NCBI RefSeq assembly: GCF_001625305.1
Contig: NW_017802658.1
Location: forward strand, 470,867 to 534,866
DNA length: 64,000 nucleotides
Origin: Branchiostoma belcheri
Lineage: Eukaryota; Chordata; Leptocardii; Amphioxiformes; Branchiostomatidae
Reading direction: 5' to 3'
The translations under genes were made by a program, and so were the position numbers. Shown here one piece after another: positions 52,370 to 64,000 of this stretch. Every line of letters starts with the position of its first letter. Position 1 is the stretch's first letter. The notes beneath the pieces were generated by a model. That model was not told where the DNA came from. It was given only the letters and a program-made list of their open reading frames with translations, and did not search any database.

Positions 52370-55300
52370 ATGAACGGGAACGGGGAGAAGGCGGAGAACG
52401 ACCCGGTCGCGGACGGGCTGTACGACCAGTTCGTCCAGGCATCGACCTTCCAGCAGATCTTGAGAACTTTCCGAGAGCTGTGCGACCATCTGGGCCTGAA
52501 GAACTCCGACTACCGCAACTTTTACAACAGACTGAAGGCCAAACTCCAGTCATGGAAGGCACAGGCACTGTGGTCCAAAATAGACAAGAGGGCAGCTCAC
52601 AAGGACTATCAACGAGGGAACGCCTGTCCCAATACAAGGGTGAGTATTCGTGAATAGGGCTGTACTACATCAATGTATATAATTACATGTTTTGTCTTGC
52701 TGGGTTCTGAGTTTCCAACCTAGAACCCTGGACATCGTGTGATGTACCAATAGTGGAAGGTTTTCTGTGATGAATGTGCCATAGATTCAAGAAGAAATGG
52801 GACAAATAGTTTGATAATGAAACTATTCTCAGACCTTGCAGAAAACTTGTGAAAAAAAAAACATAGGTGTATTGCGAAGTATAGGACCAGGGTTTGAGAA
52901 AACAAAGAAGAGAATCAAGAGGTTACAAAACCAACAGCCAAAGTTTCGAATTCTGACAGGTTCACATTGTACAGCACAGTTGTTGCTGCAATAGATGTGT
53001 TCCCTAATGCAAACATATTTTACATTTTTATCATTAAAGAAAATGCATAGATTGCTGAAGTTTTTAATGTTTTCTTGTTTTCTTGTTTGTCCTGTTCAGG
53101 TGTTGATTATAGGAGCAGGTCCATGTGGTCTCAGGTCGGCTATCGAGGTAGCCCTGCTGGGCTGTAAGGTGGTGGTGGTAGAGAAGAGAGACCGGTTCTC
53201 TCGTAACAATGTTCTGCATCTCTGGCCCTTCACTATCCACGACCTCAAACAACTAGGAGCCAAGAAGTTCTACGGAAAATTCTGTGCTGGCCAACTCGAC
53301 CACATAAGTAAGTCATAATGTTGCGTCTTTTCCTTTATGTTGAAAGTAAAGAAAGTCTTGAAAACCAGCAAAGGCCAAAGAGTGTACTTTGCAGCACATT
53401 TTCAAGGTTAAATGAAGGTTGGAAAAAAAAGCCATGTGATCCCTCAAAATATTTCCCTCTATGTTTTAAGAAAAACAACTATTGGAAAGCGGGTAAGGCC
53501 AAAGAGTATACTTTGTATGTTTTCAAAAAGCCACGTGATTGGTCTACAGTTGTAACTGCCTGCTTTTCAAAATAAGAAATCAAAAATTTCAAACCTCTGT
53601 GAAGTATGAAAGGATGAATTTCTGCTGGCTTCCGACCAGAGCCATTTCCAGTGTCTGACCTTTTGACCTTTCATTCTGCCTGTCAATCTTTCTCCTACCC
53701 ATGTGCTATCAACCTACATGACTTTTGTACTCTGTTTGGACAAGCAGCCACGCAAAACAGAACTTCTGTACCAGGAAGTAATCAAACAATGTTATATTTA
53801 TATACAGGATTTTCAAAAATGTTTTGAGTATCAATAAAATTTTTACTAAACAATTTTTTTTCTGCACAGGTATAAGACAGCTGCAGTGTATCCTGCTGAA
53901 GGTAGCCTTGCTGTTAGGAGTGGAACTGCACGAGAATGTCGGCTTTGAGAGTATCATCCCCCCTCCCGCTGAACAGGAGCCTGAGGGTAAGATAATGGCC
54001 CAGTTTACAGAATCTCTCTCATTCATACAATGTAGATGTTCTGTATCTTTGTCTCGTAGCCAGTTTGAATTCCCTCCATGCAATAAATAGTGGTACCTGT
54101 TAATATCCAAATAAGTTATATACATGTATACTCTAATGATAATGCACTGTCAAACTCAAAGTCAGTTATTTTGGCAGAAAACAAAGCAATTCACAAGCCA
54201 TTGACCAGAAGCATAGGTTGTGTTCCACCCCAAATACCATGCAAACAATTCTACTTGTAGAACTCCTGTTTTAAACTATGCAACAAATCTATTAGGTCTT
54301 TTGAGTATCTTCAATATTACCTGTAACACAAATATTATCTATGTCGTACATAGTCTAATCTTTATTTGACAAATTTTGCAATCTCTTATTCTTTGATTCT
54401 TGCTTTGTCTTTTAAAACTTCACTATCAAATAGATTTTGAATAATTTTGCTTTAGATGTCCTTTCTTTTAATGGTATTGACCCTTTTCTCTTTTGCTTTC
54501 TGTGTGTTTTCTGTCCCTTTTTTCTTTGTTCTGGGAGAAGAAACAGGCTGTACTGTACAAGTGCCTGCCAGGTACTTACCTGTGTGCTAGGTGTGAGCAC
54601 CTGAAACCTGCACCTCCTGACATAACTGTTACAGCATAGACTTCATCTACTACTAATTACAGGGCTCATGCTGCTTCTGAACTGCATTAGGTCAAATTAT
54701 CTATAACTGAAATGACGTTGAATTTTGCATTTTGTACGTTTTATTTTCCTTATAAAGACATGTACATGTTACTTGGAGCTTTTTGAAAGATCTCCTGTTT
54801 TTTTTGGCAATGTTGGAAAAGGGAAATAGAAGTCATAAAACTGTTTTGATAAATAATTAGAAAATATGCAGTGTAGGGAGCCCTGTGTATGCTTTTTTAT
54901 TCACACTAACCATTACAAGTTCCTAACCTTCACTTGTGTAATAATGATAAGAATTGGTAGTTTGGTACAAAAGTACTGTCCAAACCAGACTTATATATAC
55001 TAACATTTTGATGTTCAATACTTTTGCTGACTTGTGGATTTGAAGCAGGACACACACAATATACAGTACATGTATGTCTTGCAAGAATTGCAAGTTTAAA
55101 ACAAAATATCATAACAGTCTGTTAACGGTATAGTGAAATAACTTCAAACTTTGTTGATCTACTTGTGTTCTTCCTTTTCTAGCGATCGGCTGGACGGCAA
55201 AGTTCACTCCCAAGGCCCATCCTGTGTCTGAGTATGAGTTTGATGTGCTGTTTGCAGCAGATGGGAAAAGGAACACACTTGAAGGTCAGTACTTTCCTTT

Positions 55301-58300
55301 CTATTCAGCTGTAGCAACCAGTGTTCTAGCCAGTGTCCATCTTTCTGTTATTGGACAGAGTTTTACTGCTCATGACGGACAAAAATTTCCCTAATCTTTG
55401 ATAGACAAAAATGAGTGTGTAAAGATGTCATTAACTAAGGCCTAGGAGAAAAATTGTTGTTTTTCCTGTTTCAGTCCTGAAAAAATTAGGGTCAGTATCA
55501 TTTTTTTTTCTTTTTTTTTTAGACTTCAGTGATATCTATATAGGGGTCCAACGTATACAATACAGTTTAACAAAGTAAAACTTGCATGACGACACTTTTA
55601 TTTTCAATGTTAATGTTGGAAAACCAACATCGTACATCGTTTTATCACTCGGGTGTCAGATCATGGAGCTAGAAAAGGTTAATCAGTTATTTATGTCTCT
55701 TGCAGGGGTCCATCCCAGAAAAAAAAGTCTAGGGTCGGTTGGAAAACAGGGAAACACAACATTTTTTTTGTCCTAGGCCTAAGCTTAGTCTACCAGCAAA
55801 ATTTGCCCCTAAAAATGCAGGAAATGGTATTTCAGAAGGTCAAGATTTCAACATTTTCCTAGGGAAGCATGTGCCTTTGGCACTCAAAATAATACAGTTA
55901 CCGGTACATTAAACAAAATTGAGCATCAAGGGACGCTGCTAGAGTATTGATTAACAGTTCTAAAAAGCATAAACTTGCCACAGATTAAATATTCTGTCAC
56001 CTTCCTCGCAGGATTTCCGAGGAAAGAGTTTCGCGGGAAACTTGCCATCGCCATCACCGCAAACTTCATCAACCGCCACACGCGGCAGGAGGCACGAGTG
56101 GAGGAGATCAGCGGAGTAGCCTTCATCTTCAACCAGAAGTTCTTCCAAGATCTGAAAGAAAGTACAGGTATGTAGTCAGTGAACTTTGAGTCAAACAGTG
56201 TAGCATTCAATGTTTTCATTATAGTTTAACAGTTACAAGATAGATACGTTAAGGGACACAAAGAATTTTGTTGTGTAAGGGCCACAGAAAAGAGGTAATT
56301 TTCAAGTATGATCAAGGCAAGCATCAAGAATGTTTGAAACTATCTACCAATGAATGAGTGATGGTTTAGATGTAAGAATCAGTAATAGTAACAAGTGCTT
56401 AATGCAAGTTGGACTGTAAATTCATTACCTGCCTACCTTTTTGTTTAAAGTTTAAGGAAATTAATATGTAACTGCAAAAGGATGAATTGTATGGGCTAAC
56501 ATTAATGTAGTAGTACTTTGTGCTAACTGCTCACTTGTAATATGTTACAGGAATTGACCTGGAGAACATTGTGTACTACAAGGACGACACCCACTACTTT
56601 GTCATGACAGCAAAGAAACAAAGTCTTCTGAAGAAGGGCGTCATCTTATGTGTAAGAAACAATACTTGACTACAAGAACCCATGTATTTTAAACTAAAGC
56701 CATTAAAATTATTCCAGCTAGATGAATGAAGGCATCGAATATTCTGTTTGCATACTAAAGGAAAAAAAATTCTGATTTGTGCCAAGATCTAGTAGACTAA
56801 GTAGTTACTTCAGAATCTGTGTATGGAAGTATTGTTTTGGGTGGCTGAACTGTAGGTTTGTGTGTCTGTCCAGACAGAGTAGGTTGACAGTACAGAGGCC
56901 AAGAGGGAGGATTGACACGCAGAATGACAGGAGGACAAAAAGTCAGGCACAGGAAATAGGGCTGTCTTGGGAGCAGCTTGACAGCACTTGGGTGGGGGGA
57001 GGCTGGCAGCCAGAATAGCAGGAGGTCAAAAGGTCAGACACAGGAAATGGGGTGAACTCGAAGGTCACAAAAACCCAATATATTCCCCAGAAGTCTGACA
57101 TCATTTTGTTGACCAAAACCAGATAAATCTTACAAAGTGGTTCTCGCCTTCCAGGACTATGATGAAACGGAAATGCTTCTGTCCCGTGAGAACGTGAACC
57201 AGGAAGCCCTGATGGCGTACGCTCGAGAAGCCGCCGACTTTTCCACCAATCAGCAGCTCCCACGGCTGGACTACGCGTTCAACCACTACGGGCAGCCCGA
57301 CGTGGCCATGTTTGATTTCACGTCTATGTACGCAGCAGAAAATGCCAGCAGGATAGTGGAGAAGAATGGACACAGACTCTTACAGTGTTTGGTGGGAGAC
57401 AGTCTGCTGGAGGTAAGTGTCTGAACTCTAAGCATTAAGATACAGTACAAAGATTCTTAAATGTTATTATTAGTGTTGCATTTGATGACAGTGTATGTCA
57501 AATATGTAATTTACATGTATGATGTACATTGTCTGCATGTGAAATTTATAGTTTTTTAATACTAATAAAAATCTTGTGAAATGTCATTGAATGTCTATGT
57601 AAAATATGCCCTAAAACATGAATTGAAAGCTCTATGTTGAGTTACAAATTAACCTTCTCTCTGTCAAATCTGATGTCAAAAAGACAGCATCAGCAGAGTG
57701 ACAGTTAAAACCTGATACACTTCTCAGTATTTCAAACATAGACAATCCCCAATTTTTCAACCAAGACATATAATATGATATAGGTGTACTGTTGTTTGCT
57801 TGAAGCATATGTTGTATGTTTCCTGTTTGCCCTTCCATGTACTCAGGCCAAGTGCTAGCCTTTTTCTTTTTTTCCTCCCCAAAACTAGAGCTTTCCAGGC
57901 AGCCAGATCCTTAATATTTCAAATTATGGTAACATGAAAGCTCTATATAACCCCTGTCCTGTGTTCCAGCCTTTCTGGCCCATGGGTACGGGCTGTGCCC
58001 GCGGGTTCCTGGGTGCATTTGACTCGGCGTGGATGACGAAACAGCTCGCCTCGGGCCAGCTGTCTCCGCTGGAGGTCCTGGCTGAGAGGGAGAGCATCTA
58101 CAAACTCCTGGCACAGACCACACCTGCAAACCTGCACAAGAACGTCACTCTGTACAGGTGAGATACAGAAGGATTGTTTGTTTGAAGTTAAAACTTTAGA
58201 TCCAAAACAAAGAAGTTCAATCTCTCACCTAGAGCTTTCGACCAGTCACTCTGGTCTTCCTCAGTAGACTGACCCAGTGAAGCTTGTCACGTGGCTTCTT

Positions 58301-61300
58301 TGAAGTGTGACATCAACACTGGGTCAAAGGTATCTGTCGATGTCGGTTGAGTGAAAGGTGATGGGCCCTGATGTAAATAGCCTCTTTCACCCCTCTCAGG
58401 AAATAGTCTTGTTCGGTGTCCAATATTCTTACAGTGTCCAGTGAAACATAATGCCCAGGTGACACTGATGTAGATGTGTTGGAAATCTGTAACTACCAAC
58501 ACAGATGAACTTTCATGATAGAAATATTGTTTGTTTGTTTGCTTAAGATCTCTATTTAGTATAAATTCCACACTATTCTTCCTGGAGTCTGTAGTGAATC
58601 ACAAACTTTCAAATAGTATTTTTTGGACCATCATGTTTTATTCAGCCAATGTTTGGAAGTTTTGGGAATGCATCTGTAAGTAGCAACATGTGTGCTATGC
58701 AATAGCATCGACACCTGTGCTACTGTGCAATGTGAACCAGTCAAAATTGCCCTGAGGAAGGTGACCAAAATGTCGGCTGAATAAAACACTTGGTTGTGTA
58801 AAAAGTGTCTCTTTATTCAAGAGCACACAATTACTAAGTTTTGTTTGTATTCCTACAGTATTGACCCCAACACCAGGTACCCTAACCTGAACTTCACCTG
58901 GCTGCCGAAGCACATTATACGCCACCTGTACACGACAGACAAACCCGTCAAGGACGAGCCTTACATCATCGACAAGCCCAGGATTGCTGCACCAAGTCTG
59001 CAGAGAAGTGGTCAGTCAGCAACTTGAATATCATTGACAAGATACACCAGTGTTCTAGCCAGCATCCGTCATTCTGTCCTTTGAAGGAATTTTGCTGCTC
59101 ATGATGTACAAAAATTTTTCCCATTCCATCATTTTTGACAGACAAAAACCGGAATGTAAAGAGATGTAATGCAACTAAGCTTAGTCTACCAGCAAAATTT
59201 GCCCCTCCAAATACAGAAATATTTTTCAGATGGTTACGATTTCACAATTTCCTGGGGAGTTTGCCCCTCCAAACAGCCATGTAGGATTGTTGCATTTGGC
59301 ACTCAACGTGATATTTCCTTTTTTGTCCCACTATGAGACAAAATCACTACAATATTTTTGTATTGTGTTGAATGAGAATGAACATCTTCTAATTGATCAA
59401 GTAAAATGTATTTTATTGTTTTCAGTTTCCTGCGTCAAGTCCGACTCTGATACCTTCATTAAAGAATTCATGAAAATTCATGATTTGCCTCTAAATTGTC
59501 AATGATATTCTTTTAGATAAATGAAAAATATTGAAAATGTTGCATATCAAGAAGGTTACAAATGTTCTTGTTTTTTCAGCATCTGTGGTGAGACCCAACA
59601 AGCTGTTGGACTGGTCCAAACGGCAGACGGAGGGGTACAAGCATGTCAGGGTAGAAAATCTCACCACCTCCTGGAGAAGTGGTATGGCCCTGTGTGCCAT
59701 CATCCACAGATACAAACCTGAGCTTATGTGAGTCTCAATTTTTCACAATTTTAGTTAAAATATGTTTGCTTCTTTTCTTGTTTTTTTGTAGATATGTCCA
59801 TAGTTTTACCCAGATTTGCTATGCAAACGACATAATCTTGCTTCGAAACCCAGATAGCGCAGTTTCTTTGGGTGAAATTAACTGCTTCTTTGCTGTGTAT
59901 TTGCAGAAAGTATGTACGAATTGCACAACAAAATATTTACATTCTGCAATATTGCAGAACACTGAAAAAAGTATTTCTACCACTGTAAAGAGTCATCTTG
60001 TTCGATGATTATAATCTATTTCGATTTCCAGTTACAACTTAGTTAGTGCAACTGCCCATACTAGTATATGACCCATATATTAAGCAAGATGCCCTAGATT
60101 CTCCAGAATGGCATAACGATTATGATCTTGTTTCCTAAATGTATAGCATCAGCATGATACAATCATCTCAATAATCGTACACAACTGAATTATATGGTTT
60201 ATTTTGCTTTTTCCAGTGACTACGACTCACTCAATCCAGAAGACGTTGCCAAAAACAACCAGCTTGCCTTTGACCTAGCGGAGAAGGAGCTGGGTATCCC
60301 ACCGGAGTTGACTGGAGTGGAGATGGCCATCAAGGAGGTGCCAGACAAACTCCGCATGGTCTCCTACCTGTCTCAGTTTTATGAGATGTTTAAGGACACC
60401 ATTCCCCCAGATTGTAAGTTGTTGTTTTTTTACTCAATGGTCCTCAAATAAAATTTTGTTAATGTTGATTGATCAAAGTCAAAAGGGCACTGTTAGTATT
60501 AGTTTTAATGTCAGCAATGCTAGCAATTTGACTTTTAGTACTTAGTCTAAAATTTAATGTTGATATGTTATTTAGCTTAATTGTATCCAGACTTTTCTTC
60601 ATTGTTCCAAGAAATCATGAGAAAAAAGGTGGATTTTTCTTGGGGTTATTTTAGAATATGCCAATCAGTGCGAGACTGTAAGTTACTGGCATTCCACACT
60701 ATCTACATCTGTCAGAATTTTATAAAAAGCAGCTTGTAGTTTAACAAAGAGAAATTGTCAATCTTGGAACCCTTTTTCAAAATGATTAACTAAAGAAATG
60801 ATGTCAAGAACATATTCTATGTAAAAACTGATTGACTCAATGAAATTACTATCCATCCACCAATCCATCCATCCATCCATTTCCTACTCTGATAAGTTCA
60901 CGCTAATACAAAGAAATTACTATTTACTATAGGTAAAAACTATCTTTAATTTTTGTCTTATTTTTCCTTGTGTGATGTAGTGGCGACCAAGTCTACCAAG
61001 CCTGACACCCTGGAGCTGCCTGACACAGAGAATGTCCCCCCTCCCACCGTCCGCTCCCCGGTCCAGAGAATGTCTCTCCTCAGTAAACTGGGACAGAGTC
61101 TCAGCAGGAAGAGAACTCCCAAGGTACTTAAAATACAGAAAAACAAGGAAATTGTTACTCAAGCAACTGGATAGATTTAAAAAAAACTCAGATGTTCCAA
61201 GTAGCTCAGAAAACTCAGATGTTCCTAATTTTCATCAGTTTCTAGTGGATTTCTAGTGGATGCTACACGTACTTGAAATGTCTACAGTTGCTTCTGTATA

Positions 61301-62785
61301 TAATCAACCATCATCAACGTACATGATATTATACAGAACTTTAGGAAGGTCATGATCATCTATTTCAGATCTTTGCTGAATGTCATGATGAAAAATTTGT
61401 TGGGATTGAACACATCCTTACCATATTGCACTTGACATCACTGTCTCTATGCACCCAATTCCAGCTTCCTCACATGTTCTTTTATAGAAAAAGTCTGCAT
61501 GTTTCTTTATAATATGCATCTTACAGGAGAAAGCAGAAGAGAAGGAAAGCTCTGCCAAGAGAAGAAAAGGTGGTGGTCTGTTTGGACTGTCCAAGAGACA
61601 TAAGGACAAGGATATGACTGTAAGTATTTATTCACATACCTGACAGACTTGGTTAGACAAAACCACACTTGTATCTAGAAATAATGTCTGAAAACATTAT
61701 CAAACTACACAAAGTGTTAGGATACAAGCTGAAATTTTGGCCATTGCTTTAGTGAAATCTTGTCAGAGCAATAGTTTTCATTTTAACTACTGTATAATAT
61801 ACATATTTCATACACAAGAAGCATGTCTGAGTCACAAAAACACTGCTGTCTATATAATACTTTTCAACTTACACCAGGATTGGAAACAGCATTTTCTGAT
61901 CCATGCTGTAAGCAACTGATATAATTGATTACGTTTGCTCCAATTAAAAAAACACCGGGACAAAGTATATGTTTATTCCTTTCTTCAGGACTCCGTCCCA
62001 CCAATGGAAGAAGAACCGGAGGTCCTGAAGGCTAACGGTGATGTCCCCAGCAGTTATAACATCTCAGCACACGCCACGGACCGCATCAGCTCTATGGCTG
62101 AACAACTCATGGCCAAGTTTGAAGGGAAGGACCCGCGACAAGTGCCTAACAGTTCTCCCTTGCTCAGGCCGGTATGTCACTTAGCATGGAAGTTTATCTG
62201 TGTTAATAGTTAACATTGTATGGAGTTAATACCTAATGTTCAAACACAAAGTGTTACTGGCAGTGTATCAAGTTTTCAATGGACAAAGTTTATTAATAAT
62301 AATAAGTAACACTGAATAGAATAAGAGGAATTTGTGAAGCCATCACTTAACAGAGAAGGTGGCTGATATAAACTTCCTAACAAATTACTGACTTCATGTA
62401 TCCTTGGTCACATTAATTCTGAGGAAAACTAGAGATAGTAGGACAGTTGAAAATTTGATGCGCTAAACTTTTGCTGTCCTTGTTTGTCTTTGAAAGTTCT
62501 ATTAGGTTGTTTGCATTATGTAGTTTTGTTGAAAAAGATTTCATTTTGTATCAGTGACGTTTTTTTAGGTGGCACATTTTATAAGCATAGCTTAGTTTTT
62601 CAAAAGTTTCTAGACAACCTTTCCAATGTTGTCTATTAGTTTATGTTTACATGCTGTTTTTTGTTTAGAGTTGTTTACATGCTCCTTTGTTCTAGGTCAC
62701 CCCTACATCTCCCATGATTCCTGGGTTGGACTCTCCATTTTTTCCCTTTGACGAGGACAATGTTTGTATTCTGTCTGAAAATCGG
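52370..62785 (+). CDS. MICAL: MICAL flavoprotein monooxygenase / CH-domain protein (3'-partial)
   Basis: FAD- and NADPH-dependent enzyme that oxidises actin methionines and disassembles F-actin downstream of semaphorin/plexin signalling. Coding exons: 52370-52639, 53100-53307, 53870-53986, 55183-55284, 56012-56167, 56551-56651, 57155-57412, 57970-58157, 58859-59010, 59580-59727, 60217-60413, 60981-61123, 61527-61619, 61989-62171, 62696-62785, continuing right. 802 residues are seen with all phases consistent. The FAD-binding motif is [14 protein letters not shown] (about residues 91-104), the DG-type region [12 protein letters not shown], and the GD-type [40 protein letters not shown] is near-identical to vertebrate MICALs. 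A calponin-homology domain covers about residues 520-630 ([39 protein letters not shown]). A basic stretch [16 protein letters not shown] may be a nuclear localisation signal. LIM and Rab-binding C-terminal parts are outside the window. Vertebrates have MICAL1-3; this looks pre-duplication. Confidence 0.96.
53640..53785 (-). repeat. Dispersed repeat family 'GTCAATCTTCC', copy D
   Basis: GACCTTTCATTCTGCCTGTC, ATGTGCTATCAACCTAC, TTTGGACAAGCAGCCACG and CCAGGAAGTAATCAA, in the same order as copies A and B. In MICAL intron before 53870. Confidence 0.65.
55312..55900 (+). repeat. Dispersed repeat shared by two MICAL introns, copy 1 (interrupted)
   Basis: AACCAGTGTTCTAGCCAG, CTGCTCATGACGGACAAAA, then, after an inserted element, CTTAGTCTACCAGCAAAATT and TTTGGCACTCAA. 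The same landmarks occur uninterrupted at 59040-59310. Non-coding. Confidence 0.75.
55440..55778. mobile_element. 339-bp MITE inserted in a repeat, 5-bp target duplication
   Basis: Ends GCCTAGGAGAAAAA and (reverse complement of right) GCCTAGGACAAAAA; the imperfect arms continue through TTGTTGTTTTTCCTGTTT. CTAAG is present on both sides (55435-55439, 55779-55783), whereas the sister repeat has a single CTAAG at 59176-59180, i.e. the empty site. No ORF of note. Confidence 0.75.
56806..57055 (+). repeat. Dispersed repeat family 'GTCAATCTTCC', copy E (longest)
   Basis: GTTACTTCAGAATCTGTG, GTTTTGGGTGGCTGAACTG, CTGTCCAGACAGAGTAGG, GATTGACACGCAGAATGAC, then a second, partial unit with GACAGCACTTGGGTGGGGGG and AGGAGGTCAAAAGGTCAGAC. 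In the MICAL intron before 57155. Confidence 0.65.
57649..57708. mobile_element. 60-bp TTAA-bounded mini-element
   Basis: Starts TTAACCTTCTCTCTGTC, ends CAGCAGAGTGACAGTTAA. Same family as 1043-1122. Confidence 0.5.
59040..59310 (+). repeat. Dispersed repeat shared by two MICAL introns, copy 2 (intact)
   Basis: ACCAGTGTTCTAGCCAGC through GCATTTGGCACTCAACGTG; contains the single CTAAGCTTAG that is split by an insertion in copy 1. Confidence 0.75.
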
Positions 62786-63159
62786 GTGTGCTCATGCATG
62801 TCATGCTTTTAGATAATGCTTATTGTATTAAACAGAGCACAGAGGGTGCTTGGAAAAGCAACGTCACATTGTTTTAATCGGCAGATGATTAATAAAATGA
62901 CAAACACTGCACCCCCCTCCCCCATAGCATGTGTTAGTATTATTGAACAATGCTTATAACCCATAATACCCTGCCGCACAGGTGGATTCGTTGCAGGTGA
63001 ACTAAGGTCACAGGTGTCTTAAAAAATCTTTTCCATTGTGTATGCTTCGTACATGTAGAAGTTTGGAAATGGTTGGTATAATAGTCAAGTCTTGTGGCCA
63101 AGATATGAGACTTATGTACATATATCTTGGGAATTTGAAAGGTCCATAGCCTTGATGCT

Positions 63160-63440
63160 CTGTAGTATCCAGAACCATGCTTTATCCTTGCTCAGGCACG
63201 ATATGTGTAAACTATCCAGAACCATGCCTGGGGCAAATCTAGTTCTTGGATGTGCAGAGACTATCCAGAACTGTGCCTGATCCAATCTCTGGCCCATTCA
63301 GTCATAGAACTAGAAAGGCATGGTTTTGGCTACCCTGGGACTGCTACAAGCTTGCAGAATTTACCCAGAGTTTGATATCTGTGAAACTTAATTTTACGGT
63401 TCTGGATACCCTGGCAGTGCAAGCTTAGAGAATTTACCAT
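63160..63440 (+). repeat. Local repeat cluster around TATCCAGAACCATGCC
   Basis: TATCCAGAACCATGC at about 63166 and 63213 and a variant at 63262 are direct repeats. Two inverted versions (GGCATGGTTTTGG at 63318, GGTTCTGGATA at 63399) are each followed by ACCCTGG and, further on, GAATTTACC and GTTTGATAT. Degenerate and non-coding. Confidence 0.5.
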
Positions 63441-63503
63441 AAAGTTTGATATAGTATATGTAAACGTCATTCTAGCCCACTTCTAACTCTATAAGGGACT
63501 GTA

Positions 63504-63925
63504 TAGAGCTGTGTACCTAAACAAATTTTAGGTACAGGTACAGGTACAGGTACACAGGTTTAGGTACAGGTCCGGACCTGAACCTGTACCTGAACAATTC
63601 GACCAATTTATATGCTCTTCTGAACTCCTTCAATAACAAAAAAACATAAATAAACTTGATAGTTAAGGTTTATTCTTTGTTTATGGCGAATGCTCAGATA
63701 AAATGTAGGCAAAACTAAGATGTTTTTGTTTTCATGAACACACTGTCCTTACACAGGCACCCATTGTTAACCAGCTATTTAAACATTTGAGGTCACAAAT
63801 AGGCATAAAATTGGTGTGAAATTGTTTAGGTACAGTACCGGTACTGAGGGATTAGGTATTTTGGACCTGTACCTAATCAATTTTTCCGGTACAGTATCGG
63901 TACTGGGTACCGGTACACAGCTCTA
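63504..63925. mobile_element. 422-bp hAT-like non-autonomous element
   Basis: Perfect 14-bp terminal repeats TAGAGCTGTGTACC / GGTACACAGCTCTA and perfect 8-bp target duplication GGACTGTA (63496-63503 and 63926-63933). Subterminal arrays of AGGTAC / GGTACAGGTACAGG on the left and GGTACAGTATCGGTACTGG on the right. No transposase. Sister of 41853-42268. Confidence 0.88.
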
Positions 63926-64000
63926 GGACTGTACGATATTTACCGGGGGGGGAGGGCTGGTGCAAAATGGTCCGGTTAACGTTACGTACGTACGTACCGT

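Larger units (their letters stand above)
62786..64000 (+). other. MICAL intron at window end
   Basis: No further coding exon recognised. The stretch holds a cluster of short repeats (63160-63440) and an hAT-like element (63504-63925). The LIM-domain exons expected next are beyond 64000. Confidence 0.6.

Overview
The window looks like nuclear DNA of a cephalochordate (amphioxus, Branchiostoma; the species is not provable from the sequence alone). The basis is chordate-type proteins cut into many small exons with GT-AG introns, compact 1-2 kb introns, and a very high load of short inverted-repeat DNA elements and tRNA-derived SINEs. No prokaryotic or organellar gene organisation was seen.

Five genes can be read. 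(1) Transaldolase (TALDO1), + strand, 1394-5554: seven exons, with the first exon lying upstream of the window. (2) A mitochondrial uncoupling protein of the UCP1/2/3 type, - strand, 10344-14770: six coding exons, complete, tail-to-tail with transaldolase. A CCAAT/CRE-rich candidate promoter lies near 18.9-19.25 kb. (3) One coding exon of a secreted MANSC-type protein, - strand, 23396-23615. Its continuation is missing beside an assembly gap (N tract 23001-23020). (4) The Hsp90 co-chaperone CDC37, - strand, 25833-31800: complete, with two alternative, phase-compatible last exons. (5) MICAL (flavoprotein monooxygenase plus calponin-homology domain), + strand, coding exons 52370-62785 and continuing past the right edge. 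Its probable 5' noncoding exon ends at 32457, head-to-head with CDC37 and about 0.5 kb away, which leaves a first intron of nearly 20 kb.

The space between and inside the genes holds many non-autonomous elements: foldback/MITE elements with long terminal inverted repeats, hAT-like elements with clear 8-bp target duplications (47128-48089, 63504-63925, 41853-42268), very short TTAA-bounded elements, two SINE families, several dispersed repeats with copies on both strands, and local tandem arrays. One tandem array duplicates the end of a transaldolase exon together with its splice donor. One MITE sits in a repeat whose second copy preserves the empty target site.

The genes do not form a pathway. 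Transaldolase is cytosolic pentose-phosphate metabolism, UCP is mitochondrial inner membrane, CDC37 is kinase folding, and MICAL is actin oxidation. The observations most worth following are the duplicated CDC37 last exon (one version with a 12-threonine ACA run), the CDC37/MICAL bidirectional promoter, and the family of hAT-like elements with expanding subterminal GGTACC/GGACCTG repeats, one of which carries a promoter-like insert.
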